A DNA stretch of 64,000 nucleotides from JANMJD01 sp963828405 (GCA_963828405.1 CAWHEG010000031.1:3504028-3568027), one strand, 5' to 3'. Shown: positions 53,207-63,221, counted from the first letter of the stretch. Made by a program: numbers and translations. Notes: generated from the sequence alone by a model not told the origin.

Positions 53207-54385
53207 TCAGGCAGCCACCGGGTCGGGCGCTACGAGGATCCGATGGCCGATGTACGCGGCCAGCACGACGAGGGCGACGGTCAACGTGGCGTAGTAGCCC
53301 TTGGGACCCACCGCAGTCATCGACGCACCGACGGCCAGGGGGCCGAGGATCGAGCCGAGGCCGAGCGAGAGCACCAACGCCGACGCAGCCGCGACCCGCC
53401 GGTCGGGTGACAGCCAGTCGTTGGTGTACACGCTGGCCAGGGAGTACATCGAGGTGATCAGGCCGGTGAACAGCAGGAAAAGGGGGTAGACGACCAGCCG
53501 GCCGGATCCGACGACCATCAACGCCACGCCGATGGCCGCCCCCATCAGCGCCGCCCGCACGATCACCTCGCGGCGGGGCCGGCGGTCCGACCAGGCGTTG
53601 ACCGGCCACGAGAGCACGACGGTGCCGACGGTGCCGACGGCGACGAAGATCGACGCATCGTGGGTGTCGAAGCCGATCCGCGAGGCGTACACCGCGGCCA
53701 TGCTCGCCTGGCCGCCCCACATCACCCCGGCCAGCGCCGTGGCCACCATCCCCGAAGGGACGAGACGGGCAAGCTCGGCGAACGACATCGACGCATGGAC
53801 CTCGGGCCCCTCACCGCCGGGTGGCCGGGCGAGCAGGGGCAGCACGCCGAGGCCGAACAGCGCGGAGGAGGCAACGAAGGCGCCGAGGTCGTCGGGCGAC
53901 GCCACATTGAGCAGCAATTGGCCCAGGGTCACCCCTGCCATCGATACGACCATGTACACGGCCAGCATCCGGCCCCGCACGTCGTTGGAGGCGAGGTCGT
54001 TCAGCCACGACTCGACGACCACGTACGTGCCCGCCATCGCCACACCGGTGAGCACCCGCCCCGCGCCCCAGGGCACCGGATGCACCCAGGCGCCGTGGAC
54101 GATCGGCACGACGGCGTTGAGGCCGGCGAGGGCGATGAACGTCGTACGCCGACCGACGCGTGGGATCGTGAACGAGGTCAGCCGGGCGCCGAGCAGGAAG
54201 CCGACGTAGTAGCACGACATCACGACGCTGGTCACGCCCGTGGCGAAGTGCTCGTGCTCGGCCCGCAGGCCGAGGGCGGCGCCGAGCAGGCCCTGGCCGC
54301 ACATCAGGACGGCCATGGCGGCGAACAGGCCGGTACCGCGGCCCAGGGCGCGGCTGGTCTCCCGGGCGCTCGACGGTTCGGACAT
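53207..54385 (-). CDS. Major facilitator superfamily transporter
   Basis: The 392-residue protein has about twelve hydrophobic helices and MFS loop signatures: FLLGARLTSFTIPRVGRR after helix 2 and VNAWSDRRPRREV in the second half. Substrate cannot be inferred from sequence. It starts five bases after the aruI stop, so it may export or import an arginine-derived compound, which is inference from position. Confidence 0.85.
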   Translation of the reverse strand: MSEPSSARETSRALGRGTGLFAAMAVLMCGQGLLGAALGLRAEHEHFATGVTSVVMSCYYVGFLLGARLTSFTIPRVGRRTTFIALAGLNAVVPIVHGAWVHPVPWGAGRVLTGVAMAGTYVVVESWLNDLASNDVRGRMLAVYMVVSMAGVTLGQLLLNVASPDDLGAFVASSALFGLGVLPLLARPPGGEGPEVHASMSFAELARLVPSGMVATALAGVMWGGQASMAAVYASRIGFDTHDASIFVAVGTVGTVVLSWPVNAWSDRRPRREVIVRAALMGAAIGVALMVVGSGRLVVYPLFLLFTGLITSMYSLASVYTNDWLSPDRRVAAASALVLSLGLGSILGPLAVGASMTAVGPKGYYATLTVALVVLAAYIGHRILVAPDPVAA

Positions 54386-54390
54386 CACCG

Positions 54391-55974
54391 TCAGCCCGGG
54401 ACGCGGACGCGGATGAACTGCGGTCCGCCGGCCGAGTACGCCTCGACGATGGCGTGCCCGAGCGCGCCGGGGTCGCCGACCGTGCGGCCGGTCCAGCCGA
54501 ACCCCCGGGCGATCAGCTCCGGGTCGACCGACGAGGCGTCGATCCCCATCCGAGGCGCCCCGACCCGGTCGAACGAGTCGCGGATCTCGCGGTACCCGCG
54601 GTTGTCCCACATCACGACGACCAGGTCGAGCCGCTCGTCGACGGCGGTGGCCATCTCGGGCGCCGTGAACAACCACCCGCCGTCGCCGACCAGGGCGAAC
54701 ACCGGGCGGTGCGGGCAGGCGATCTTCGCTCCGATGGCCATCGGGATGGCACAGCCCAGCGTGCCGAAGCCGTAGGGGGCCAGCCACGACCGGGGCTCCC
54801 GGCAACCGAGGAACGAGTGTGCGGCATAGGCCAGTTGCGTCGAGTCGAGGGCGACGATGCGATCCTCGGGGAGCGCCGCCTCGATGGCCTCCAGCCAGCC
54901 GAGCATCGCCGGATCGACGGTGCGGCGCACGGCGGCGCGCAGCGAGGCGGCCAGCTCCTGGCCGGCGATCGACGCCGCGACCGGGGTGTCACCGTCGGCG
55001 AGGGCATCGACGATGGCGGTCAACGCCGCGCCCGCGTCCGACACGATGCCGACGGTCGGAGCCATCCGCCGGTCGAGTTGGGCCTCGTCGAGGTCGATGC
55101 GGATGATCGCACCTCCGAGCCGGATCGGGAACCCGCCGTTGTAGATGTCGGCGTCCGACACCTCCGAACCGACGACGACGACGGCATCGGCACCGGCGAG
55201 GGCCCGCTGCACCGGGGCGAAGGCCAGGGTGTTGTCGACGCACAGCGGGTGGCCGGAGGGCAGTGCCCCCTTGCCGTTGCCGGAGAGGACCACGGGGGCG
55301 GCCAGGCGTTCGGCGAGGGTGCGCAGGGCGGGTCCGGCGTCGATCGCCCCGCCTCCGGCAATGATCATCGGCCGGGTGGCCACCCGCAGGAGCGCGGCGG
55401 CCCGCCCGATTGCCGCCGGGTCGGGCTGCGGCCGGTTGGACGCCCCGTCGACGCGCACGAGGGGATCGCACGTCTGCTCGAGCACGTCGGTGGGGAACGT
55501 CAGGTGCACCGGCCGGGGTCGGCGGGCGGAGAACTGCGCCCAGGCGGCGGCGAGGAGCTCCGGGACCTCCCCGGCGGTGAACACCGTCTCGCTGAACGCC
55601 GTGATCGAGCGACCGAGCAGGGCCTGGTCGGGCAGGTCGTGGAGCGGCCCGTGGCCCTGGCCGAGCGCGTCGGTCGGGGTGGTCGACGAGAGCACGAGCA
55701 ACGGCTGCGAATCGTGGAACGCCTGGCCGATCGGGGTGAGGATGTTGGTGAAGCCGGGCCCGGAGATGACCACGCACACCCCCGGACGACCGGTCACCCG
55801 GCCCCAGCCATCGGCCATGTACCCGGCGCCCTGCTCGTGACGGGGCGAGACGGCCCGCACGCCGGAGCGGGCCAGACCCCGGTACAGCTCGATGTTGTGC
55901 ACCCCGGGGATGCCGAAAACGGTGTCGACGCCGTACTGCGTGAGCAGCTCGACGACCGCCTCGCCGACCCTCAC
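54391..55974 (-). CDS. aruI: Thiamine-diphosphate enzyme, 5-guanidino-2-oxopentanoate decarboxylase-like
   Basis: The 527-residue protein has the acetolactate-synthase-like three-domain fold: FGIPGVHNIELYRGL with HEQGAGYMADGWGR (catalytic Glu region), a central Rossmann-like domain, and the diphosphate motif GDGGWLFTAPEMATAV through NNRGY-type WDNRGYREI. It follows and overlaps an AruH-like transaminase by four bases, the aruH-aruI order of the arginine transaminase pathway, in which AruI decarboxylates 2-ketoarginine. Start GTG 55974. A general 2-oxoacid decarboxylase is the alternative. Confidence 0.82.
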   Translation of the reverse strand: MRVGEAVVELLTQYGVDTVFGIPGVHNIELYRGLARSGVRAVSPRHEQGAGYMADGWGRVTGRPGVCVVISGPGFTNILTPIGQAFHDSQPLLVLSSTTPTDALGQGHGPLHDLPDQALLGRSITAFSETVFTAGEVPELLAAAWAQFSARRPRPVHLTFPTDVLEQTCDPLVRVDGASNRPQPDPAAIGRAAALLRVATRPMIIAGGGAIDAGPALRTLAERLAAPVVLSGNGKGALPSGHPLCVDNTLAFAPVQRALAGADAVVVVGSEVSDADIYNGGFPIRLGGAIIRIDLDEAQLDRRMAPTVGIVSDAGAALTAIVDALADGDTPVAASIAGQELAASLRAAVRRTVDPAMLGWLEAIEAALPEDRIVALDSTQLAYAAHSFLGCREPRSWLAPYGFGTLGCAIPMAIGAKIACPHRPVFALVGDGGWLFTAPEMATAVDERLDLVVVMWDNRGYREIRDSFDRVGAPRMGIDASSVDPELIARGFGWTGRTVGDPGALGHAIVEAYSAGGPQFIRVRVPG

Positions 55975-57212
55975 CGCGACGCCCCACCGACGGCGGCGCC
56001 GGCCGGCGGGCCGGCGAGCGAGTCGGCCAGCGGGTCGGCGAGCGAGTCGGCCAGCGCGGCGATCCGCGTACAGGCCTCGACGATCACGGCGCTGTCCACG
56101 GTGAGGGCCAGGCGGATGTGCCCGGCGCCGCCGGCGCCGAAGCTCTCCCCCGGCATCACGACGACGCCGCGCTCGTCGAGCAGCCGCCGGGCGAACTCCT
56201 CGCCGCTGAGGCCGGTGGGCCGGATGTCGACCATCACGAACATCCCGCCTTCGGGCATCCGCGCCGACGCCCCGCGCGACCCGCCGAGCGCGGCGACCAG
56301 CGCCGCGGCCCGCTCGCGGAACGTGGTGGGCAGTGACGCCACCTCGGGGTGGTCGGCGTCGAGGGCCGCCGACGTGGCGTCGGCGAGGAAGGGCTGCGAG
56401 CCGAACAGCATCGCCTCGACGACGAGCGTGAGCCGCCGGGCCAGCTCGGGCGGGCAGGCCGCCCAGCCGGAGCGGAAACCGGGCAGCGCATGCGATTTGG
56501 AGATCGAGGCGAGTGACACCGACCGATGGCGCAGCTGCGGACGGTCGAACGGCGAGGTGAACGGGACGTCGTAGGTCATCGAGGCGTAGACCTCGTCGCA
56601 GACGATCCACAGGTCGTGGCGCTCGCACACCTCGCCGATGGCGTCGACCTCGGCCTCGGTGAGCACGGCGCCGGTCGGGTTGGACGGTGTGTTCAGCAAC
56701 AGGACGCGGCTCCGCTCGGTGATCAGCGCCTCGAGCGCGGCAGCGGTGACGTGGAAGCCGTCCTCGGGCCGCGTGGGGATCGGCACGAAGTGTGCGCCCA
56801 TCGCCGCCACCACCCCCTCGTACGTCGCGTAGTAGGGATCGGGGACGAGCACCTCGTCGCCCGGCTCGGCGAGGGTGGCGACCACCGAGAACAAGGCATG
56901 TTGCGTGCCGGCCATGTAGACGATCTGCTCGGGCCCGGTGACCAGCCCCGACCGTCGGGTGTAGTGCTCGGCGATCGAGCGGAGCACTCCGGGCTCGCCC
57001 TGGCCGGCGGAGTACTTCGTCCGCCCGGCGCGCATCGACTGGACGGCGGTGTCGAGCACGGCAGCCGGCGGCGGGAGGTCGGGCTCGCCGATCGACAGGA
57101 AGATCAGCTCGGCGCCCCGGCGTGCACGCCGACGTCCTTCGAGGTGGACCGCCCACTTGTCGGATCCCAGCCCGGACAGGCGCCCGGACATCCCTGAATA
57201 CCGCATCGACAC
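55971..57212 (-). CDS. aruH: Class I/II aminotransferase, arginine-pyruvate transaminase (AruH)-like
   Basis: The 413-residue PLP enzyme has NTPSNPTGAVL, CDEVYASM, the PLP Lys in SISKSHALPGFRSGW and the C-terminal EGGMFVMVDIRPTGLSGEEFARRLL with AGHIRLAL, a stretch very like AruH of Pseudomonas aeruginosa. It would move the amino group of arginine to pyruvate, giving 2-ketoarginine for AruI. GTG 57212 (V-S-M-R-Y-S-G-M) is chosen because GGGGAG lies six bases upstream. An ATG at 57206 and a GTG at 57230 are alternatives. Confidence 0.85.
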   Translation of the reverse strand: MSMRYSGMSGRLSGLGSDKWAVHLEGRRRARRGAELIFLSIGEPDLPPPAAVLDTAVQSMRAGRTKYSAGQGEPGVLRSIAEHYTRRSGLVTGPEQIVYMAGTQHALFSVVATLAEPGDEVLVPDPYYATYEGVVAAMGAHFVPIPTRPEDGFHVTAAALEALITERSRVLLLNTPSNPTGAVLTEAEVDAIGEVCERHDLWIVCDEVYASMTYDVPFTSPFDRPQLRHRSVSLASISKSHALPGFRSGWAACPPELARRLTLVVEAMLFGSQPFLADATSAALDADHPEVASLPTTFRERAAALVAALGGSRGASARMPEGGMFVMVDIRPTGLSGEEFARRLLDERGVVVMPGESFGAGGAGHIRLALTVDSAVIVEACTRIAALADSLADPLADSLAGPPAGAAVGGASR

Positions 57213-57258
57213 GCTGTGCTCCCCGGTCACTCCACCCCCTTCGGGGCGGATCACCAGG

Positions 57259-58203
57259 CTACCCCCGGCGGGCCGAGCTGTGGATGGTGTGTGCGGCCAG
57301 GGCGACGAACACGGCCGAACCGCCGATCAGCGCCGGAACGCCCGGATACTCGTCGATGAACAGCCAGACCCAGAGCGGCCCCATCACCGGCTCGAGCATC
57401 GAGAGCAGGGCGACCTCGGTGGCAGGCGCCCGCGACGCCCCGATGCTGAAGATGCCCAGTCCCAGGCCGAGTTGGGCGAACCCGAACGCCAGCATCAGGG
57501 CGAGATCGTGGCCGGTGACGGCGAACGGGTGGGCGAAGGGCAGGGCGACGACCGCGCTCATCACGCTGGCGAGCATCATCGCCGGGGCCATGGCGATCTC
57601 GGAGTGCCGTCTGATCTGCACCGTGCCGTAGCCGAAGGCGAGCGGGATGGTCAGAGCGATCAGGGCACCCGACGCCGACCCCGCGGCCCCCGGCCCCGAC
57701 ACCATGTAAGCGACTCCGCCGACCGTGACGGCGATCGCCGCCCAGGTGTAGCCGTGGACGCGCTCACCGATGATCAACCAGGCGAACACGGCGGCGACGA
57801 GCGGGCTGAGGGCGAAGATGACGAGCACGACGGCGACACTGGTGCGCGACAGCGCGGCGACCATCCCGATCGAGGAGACCGAGAAGGCTGCGGCGACGGT
57901 CCAGCCCGGCCGGCCCATCCCGATGATCGCCCGTGTGCTGTTCGCCCGTTCCCGCCAGACGATGACCAGCAGCAGGCTGGCGCACGCCGAGACCGACCGC
58001 CAGAACACCGTGGTCGCCGCGTGGGGGTGGTCGAGGCCGCGCACGAACAGCGCCCCGGTGCTGAAGATCAGTCCGGCGACGACGAGCAGCACGACGGCGA
58101 CCACCGGCGTCGGCTCGCCCTCGCGGAGGTACGAGACGGCGACGCCGCCCTCGCCCGCCACCGCGGTGACGCTCTCCACCTGGTGGTCGTCGGCGGCGCT
58201 CAC
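57259..58203 (-). CDS. EamA/DMT-family transporter
   Basis: The 314-residue protein has ten hydrophobic helices in two EamA repeats (VVLLVVAGLIFSTGALFVRG, LVIFALSPLVAAVFAWLIIGER and LLSMLEPVMGPLWVWLFIDE). These carriers move amino acids or other metabolites across the inner membrane. The GTG at 58203 lacks a good ribosome site, and a later in-frame start is possible. It lies between the CaiC-like ligase and aruH on the same strand. Confidence 0.8.
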   Translation of the reverse strand: MSAADDHQVESVTAVAGEGGVAVSYLREGEPTPVVAVVLLVVAGLIFSTGALFVRGLDHPHAATTVFWRSVSACASLLLVIVWRERANSTRAIIGMGRPGWTVAAAFSVSSIGMVAALSRTSVAVVLVIFALSPLVAAVFAWLIIGERVHGYTWAAIAVTVGGVAYMVSGPGAAGSASGALIALTIPLAFGYGTVQIRRHSEIAMAPAMMLASVMSAVVALPFAHPFAVTGHDLALMLAFGFAQLGLGLGIFSIGASRAPATEVALLSMLEPVMGPLWVWLFIDEYPGVPALIGGSAVFVALAAHTIHSSARRG

Positions 58204-58235
58204 GGGGCGCAAGTGTGCCAGGATCGACCCGGCCG

Positions 58236-58280
58236 GTGCTGGTCGGCCCGTGCTGGTCGGCCCGTGCTGGTCGGCCCGTG
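58236..58280. repeat. Three 14-base tandem repeats upstream of the EamA gene
   Basis: GTGCTGGTCGGCCC occurs at 58236, 58250 and 58264, with a partial fourth unit. The repeats fill part of the 98-base gap between the ligase stop and the EamA start. Confidence 0.9.
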
Positions 58281-58301
58281 CCGCGGGACGATCGCCGGCG
58301 T

Positions 58302-59882
58302 TCAGCCGGTCCGGCGGTCCCATGTCGTCGGAGTCACGCCCCGCTCGATCAGGCGGTACTTCTCGATCTTCTCGGTCGGTGTCTTGGGCAGTTGGTCGAC
58401 CACGTCGATGTAGCGGGGCACCATGTACCGGGCCATGTTCGTCTCGCAGAACGCCACCAGGGCGACCGGGTCGAGGTGTCGGTCGGGCCGGGCGACGACG
58501 GCGATCATCACCTCCTCCTCGGTGAGGTCGCTGGGCACCCCGAACGCGGCGACCTCGAGAACGTCAGGGTGCTGGCCGACGACCTCCTCCACCTCGAAGG
58601 CGGAGATGTTCTCACCCCGCCGGCGGATGGCGTCCTTGCGCCGGCCGACGAAGTAGACGAAGCCGTCCTCGTCGGCTCGGGCCAGATCACCGGTGTGGAA
58701 CCAGAGGTCGCGGCGGGCGGCGAGCGACTCGGCGGGCATGCCGAGGTAGCCGTCGTTGATCAGCGACGGCTCGTTGGGCCGCACGACGATCTCGCCGACG
58801 GAGCCGGTGGTCACCTCGCGCCCGTCGTCGCCGAACAGGCGCACGTCGAAGTTGGCGATCGGCCGGCCGCACGAGCCGAGCCGGCGCGGCTCGTCGAGCG
58901 GGGTGTAGATCGGCAGGCCGACGTCGGTCGACCCGTACAGCTCGACCAGCCGGACCCCGAAACGTCGCTCGAAATCAGGCGTGAACTCGGGCAACGGCAC
59001 CCCCCAACCCAGCCGGGCCGGGTGCCGGTCGTCGCCGGGCCCGGCCGGGGCCTTGTAGAGGATCGCCAGGGTCGCCCCCATGAAGTCGAAGACCGTCGCC
59101 CCGAACGCCCGCAGCTCGTCCCAGAAACCCGACGCCGAGAACCGCTCGCCGATCGCCGCCGTGGCGCCCAGCACGAGGGCGGGCACGACGGTGAGCACGG
59201 TGGCGTCGAGGTGGAACAGCGGGAACGGGCAGTAGAGCACGTCGTCGCCGCGCAGTCCGAGGTGCTCGATGATCAGCTCGGCGTGGCGGACGACGTAGCG
59301 GTTCGACAGCACGCAGCCCTTGGAACGGCCGGTGGTGCCCGAGGTGAACAGCACCAGCGCCGGGTCGGCCTCGCCGCGGGCGACCACCGGCAGCGGATCG
59401 CCGGCGGTGGCCAGATCGTCGAAGGCGAGCACCCGGCCCGGGAATCCCGCCCGGGCCGCCGTCGGGTCGCCGCGCACGACCAGCGTCTCGATGCCGGAGG
59501 GTCCGGCCACACCTCCGACGACGACGTCGGCGAGGCGATCGGCCAGGGCGGCGTCGCAGATCACCACCGGGGCGGCGGCCAGGGCGAGCACGTGCGCCAG
59601 GGCGGGACCGCGGAAGTCGGTGTTCACCGGGATCTCGACGGCCCCCAGCCGGGCGACGGCGAACCAGGCGACGGCGAACTCAACGCAGTTGGCCATCATC
59701 ACCACGACATGGTCACCGGGGCCGACCCCGAGACCGGCGAGGCCCCGGGCGACCGCCGTCACCCGCTCGTCGAACGCGCCATAGGTCAACTCGACACCGG
59801 GGAAACGGAGGAACGGCGCCGCGGCGTGGTGGATCGCCCGCTCACGGAGCAACTCGTCGATCGTCGGGGTGGTCATCGGCAT
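58302..59882 (-). CDS. AMP-forming acyl-CoA ligase (carnitine/crotonobetaine-CoA ligase CaiC-like)
   Basis: The 526-residue ANL-superfamily protein has VLFTSGTTGRSKGCVLSN, YCPFPLFHLDA, VELYGSTDVGLPI, WFHTGDLARADEDGFVYFVGRRKD and RRRGENISAFEVE, with the C-terminal Lys in KTPTEKIEKYRL. The architecture is like CaiC, which makes carnitinyl-CoA or crotonobetainyl-CoA. ATG 59882 or the ATG at 59876 is the start; no ribosome site is evident. It sits in an operon with the carnitine dehydrogenase fusion, so a quaternary-amine acid is the likely substrate. Confidence 0.8.
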   Translation of the reverse strand: MPMTTPTIDELLRERAIHHAAAPFLRFPGVELTYGAFDERVTAVARGLAGLGVGPGDHVVVMMANCVEFAVAWFAVARLGAVEIPVNTDFRGPALAHVLALAAAPVVICDAALADRLADVVVGGVAGPSGIETLVVRGDPTAARAGFPGRVLAFDDLATAGDPLPVVARGEADPALVLFTSGTTGRSKGCVLSNRYVVRHAELIIEHLGLRGDDVLYCPFPLFHLDATVLTVVPALVLGATAAIGERFSASGFWDELRAFGATVFDFMGATLAILYKAPAGPGDDRHPARLGWGVPLPEFTPDFERRFGVRLVELYGSTDVGLPIYTPLDEPRRLGSCGRPIANFDVRLFGDDGREVTTGSVGEIVVRPNEPSLINDGYLGMPAESLAARRDLWFHTGDLARADEDGFVYFVGRRKDAIRRRGENISAFEVEEVVGQHPDVLEVAAFGVPSDLTEEEVMIAVVARPDRHLDPVALVAFCETNMARYMVPRYIDVVDQLPKTPTEKIEKYRLIERGVTPTTWDRRTG

Positions 59883-59901
59883 CGGGCCCGCGCCGACCGG
59901 G

Positions 59902-60669
59902 TCAGGACGGCGTTGCCGGGCGCCTGCGCTCGGCGAAGCGCCGCAGCCGCTCCCGGGCGGACTCGTCCCGAAAGCCGGCGACGACCGCTTCGGTCTCGGC
60001 GTCGAGCGTGGCGGCCCACGGCCGGGGATCGGCGTTGAGCAGGCCCTTCGTCAGGCGGACGGCCCGCTCGCCGTAACCGGCGGCGACCTGTGCCATCTCG
60101 ATCGCCCGGGCCCGCAGCTCGGCGATGGGAACGACCCGCGTCACCAGCCCGACGCGCAGCGCCGCCTCGGCGTCGAGCACGGCGCCGAACAGCAGCAGCT
60201 CACGCGTCCAGCCCTCGCCGATGGCGCGGCGCAGGAGCACCGACGAGCCGTTCGACAGCGTCAGGCTCCACTCGACCTCGGGGCAGGCGAACCGGGCGTT
60301 GTCGGCGGCGATGCGGGCGTCGCAGTTGACGGCGATCTCCAGACCCCCGCCGTAGGCCGGGCCGGCCACAGCGGCGACGACGGGCTGGGGGGCGAAGCGC
60401 AGGGCCGTGGCCAGCTCCTGGAACTGGCCGATCTGGCGGCGGAAGGCGGGCTCGTCGAGCGTCGCCGCGGTGACCAGGTCCTCGCCGGTGGTGAACGCCC
60501 GGCTACCGCCCGTGAGCACGATCGCCCGCACCGCGGCGTCGGCCGACACGGCGCGGACCGTCTCGACGAGCGACGAGAGCATCGGCGGGTCGAAGGCGTT
60601 GAGCACCTCCGGGCGGTTCATCGTGATCACCGCCACCGCCCCGTCACGCTCCACCTCGACCGAGGCCAT
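59902..60669 (-). CDS. Enoyl-CoA hydratase/isomerase family protein
   Basis: The 255-residue crotonase-fold protein has AFTTGEDLV and AGPAYGGGLEIAVNCDARIAADNARFACPEVEWSL in the oxyanion region. It may add or remove water on a betainyl-type enoyl-CoA, in line with its operon partners, but the substrate is not fixed by sequence. Its ATG shares one base with the stop of the dehydrogenase fusion (TGATG). Confidence 0.85.
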   Translation of the reverse strand: MASVEVERDGAVAVITMNRPEVLNAFDPPMLSSLVETVRAVSADAAVRAIVLTGGSRAFTTGEDLVTAATLDEPAFRRQIGQFQELATALRFAPQPVVAAVAGPAYGGGLEIAVNCDARIAADNARFACPEVEWSLTLSNGSSVLLRRAIGEGWTRELLLFGAVLDAEAALRVGLVTRVVPIAELRARAIEMAQVAAGYGERAVRLTKGLLNADPRPWAATLDAETEAVVAGFRDESARERLRRFAERRRPATPS

Positions 60670-62179
60670 CAGTCGCCCTTCACCGGCGTGTCGCCGATCC
60701 GGCGCGCCGCCCGGGTGGGCGGCGGGAGCAGGTCGTGGACGGCTGCCACCTCGGCCAGCCGGGCGAGCACCGCGGGGGTCGCCGGCGAGCTGCCAGCGCC
60801 GGTGGTCGAGGCGTGGACGAGCATGTACTCCACGGTGGCGACGAGGGTGTCGGTGCCGTCGCGGCGCACCGAGCAGAAGGCGTGCATCCGCTTGGTGTCG
60901 TGGGAGAGCAGCTGCACATCGGCGTACAACCGGTCGCCGGCGTGGGCCTGGTCGATGTTGCACATGTGGGTCTCGACGGTGACGTAGGTGTTGCCGGTGG
61001 CCAGGTAGTCGGCGTCGATCCCGACGGCCGCCATGAACGTGTCGACGGCGACGCTGGCCATCTGGAAGTAGCGGCTGTCGTTGACGTGGCCGTTGTAGTC
61101 GATCCACTCCGTCGGCACGGTGCGTTCGAGGGTGCGGATCGGGGCCGGGTCGGCCGGGTCGACGAGCGGTCCTCCCCCACCGACCGCCTCGGGCTGGCGG
61201 CCGAAGAGCTCACGGTCGTAGGCGGCGACCACCTCGCCGGCGCCGAACCCGAACCCGCCGTTGACCGAGCGCAGGCCCTGCATCACGGCGACCAGGCAGT
61301 CGTCGCGGAGCACCTCGAGCTCGCGGATCGAACGACCGGCGGCCTGCTCGTCGGACTGGGCGACGAGCCGGTCGAGCAACTCGTCGGTCAGGTCGGGGAC
61401 ATCGGTGAGCCGGCTCCAGGGCCACTGCAACGACGGCCCGAACTGGGCCATGAAGTGGCGCATCCCCGCCTCGCCGCCGGCGATGCGGTAGACGAGGAAC
61501 GTGCCCATGAAGCTCCAGCGAAGGCCGGCCCCGTAGCGGATGGCGTCGTCGATCACCTCGGCGGTGGCGACGCCGTCGTTGACCATCCACAGCGCCTCGC
61601 GCCACAGCGCCTCCATCAGCCGGTCGGCGACGAAGCCGTCGATCTCCTTGTCGAGCAGCAGCGGCTTCATGCCGATCGAGGCGTAGACCTCGGCGGCGCG
61701 CTGTTTGGTCGCCGCCGAGGTCAGCGCTCCGCCGCAGATCTCGACGAGCGGCAACAGGTAGACGGGGTTGAACGGGTGGCCGACGACGAGGCGCTCGGGG
61801 TGGACCATGTCGCGCTGCATCTCGGTCGGCAGCAGACCCGACGTCGACGAGCCGAACACCACCTCGGGCGCGGCGGTCGCGCGAGGCCCGGGCGAGCAGC
61901 TCCTGTTTCAGCTCGATGCGCTCCGGCGCCGACTCCTGGACGAAGTCGACATCGGTGGCCGCCTCCTCGGGGGTGGCGACGAACCTCAGCGTGCCCTCGG
62001 CGGGCAGCGGGGTCATCACCAGCCTGGCCGTGGCCCGCCGGGCGTTGGCGAGCACCTCGCCCACCTTGCGCGACGCCTCGGGATCGGGGTCGAACATCAC
62101 CACGTCGTGCGCCGTTGAGCAGGAACCGGGCGGCCCACCCGGCCCCGATCACCCCTCCGCCCAGCAGGCCGATCCTCAT
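60669..62179 (-). pseudogene. L-carnitine dehydrogenase fused to betainyl-CoA thioesterase, two frame breaks
   Basis: From ATG 62179 the sequence MRIGLLGGGVIGAGWAARFL (Rossmann motif) continues into other frames after about 62110 and 61881. Removing one base at each site gives 502 residues. The dehydrogenase part has FGSSTSGLLPTEMQ, HPFNPVYLLPLVEICGG and DKEIDGFVADRLMEALWREAL; the C-terminal hot-dog domain has EWIDYNGHVNDSRYFQ and YVTVETHMCNIDQAHAGD. This is the known actinobacterial fusion that oxidises carnitine to dehydrocarnitine and hydrolyses betainyl-CoA. All motifs are intact, so a working gene is likely if the breaks are artefacts. Confidence 0.83.
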
Positions 62180-62197
62180 CGCCCGGAGCCCCGGGCA

Positions 62198-63092
62198 TCA
62201 GTGCTTGACCAGCTTCAGCTTGTCGCGCACCTCGGACGGGCCGATGACCCGCACGTTCATCGATTCGAGCAACAGCCGGGCCCGGGCGACGAGCTCGGCG
62301 TTGGTCGCCTTGCGCCCGGGGCCGAGGTAGAGGTTGTCCTCGAGACCGACGCGCACGTTGCCCCCGGCCAGCGCGGCCATCGCCACGAACGGGAGCTGCA
62401 TCCGCCCGATCGAGAAGGCCGAGAACACGCTGCCCGTGGGCACGTTGTTGACCATCGCCATGAAGCGTGTTGGGGTCGTCGGGGGCCCCGTAGGCGATGC
62501 CCATGCACAGCTGGATCATCACCGGGTCGTCGAGCAGGCCGTCGCGGATCAGCTCGTGGACGAAGGCCAGGTGGCCGGTGTCGAACACCTCGAGCTCGGG
62601 GCGCACGCCGAGCTCCTGCACCTGGCGGGCCATCGTGCGCAGCACGCTCGGGCTGTTGACCATGATGTAGTCGCCGCCCGAGGCGAAGTTCATCGTCCCG
62701 CAGTCGAGGGTGCAGATCTCGGGCAGCAGCGTGCGCACGTGGTCGAGGCGCTCGGTGGCCCCGGCCATGTCGGTGCCCTCGGCCGAGAGCGGCAGCACGT
62801 CCTCGTCGCCGCCGAGCACCATGTCGCCGCCCATCCCGGCGGTGAAGTTGAGCACGACGTCGACGCCCGAGTCGCGGATCCGCCCGGCCACCTCGGCGTA
62901 GAGCTCGGTGGCCCGCGCCCCCTTGCCGGTCTGCGGGTCGCGGACGTGGATGTGGACGACCGCCGCGCCGGCCCGGGCCGCGTCGAGCGCCGAGTCGGCG
63001 ATCTGCTCGGGGGTCACCGGCACGTGCGGGCTCTTGCCGGCGGTGTCACCCGATCCCGTGATCGCGCAGGTGATGAAGACGTCCCAGTTCAT
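62198..63092 (-). pseudogene. BKACE-family beta-keto acid cleavage enzyme (dehydrocarnitine cleavage type), one frame break
   Basis: ATG 63092 has AGGGG five bases upstream (GTG 63098 is an alternative). The sequence reads ITCAITGSGDTAGKSP, the metal site HIHVRDPQTG, and NFTAGMGGD, then shifts frame near 62466 and continues MAMVNNVPTGSVF to RDKLKLVKH. Removing one base gives 297 residues. BKACE enzymes exchange a beta-keto acid and acetyl-CoA; the dehydrocarnitine type forms betainyl-CoA and acetoacetate. Position just before the carnitine dehydrogenase/thioesterase supports that reaction. It heads the leftward operon of about eight genes. Confidence 0.84.
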
Positions 63093-63221
63093 GTGCACCC
63101 CTTTGCCGGCATCCGCATGCGGATAGCTGAACGACCGATCAGCTCACCGTAGCCGACCGCCGCCCGACCGCTCGGTGCCGCCGATGCGGTCTGCGATGAT
63201 GACCGCGGACGAGGAGGCGAC

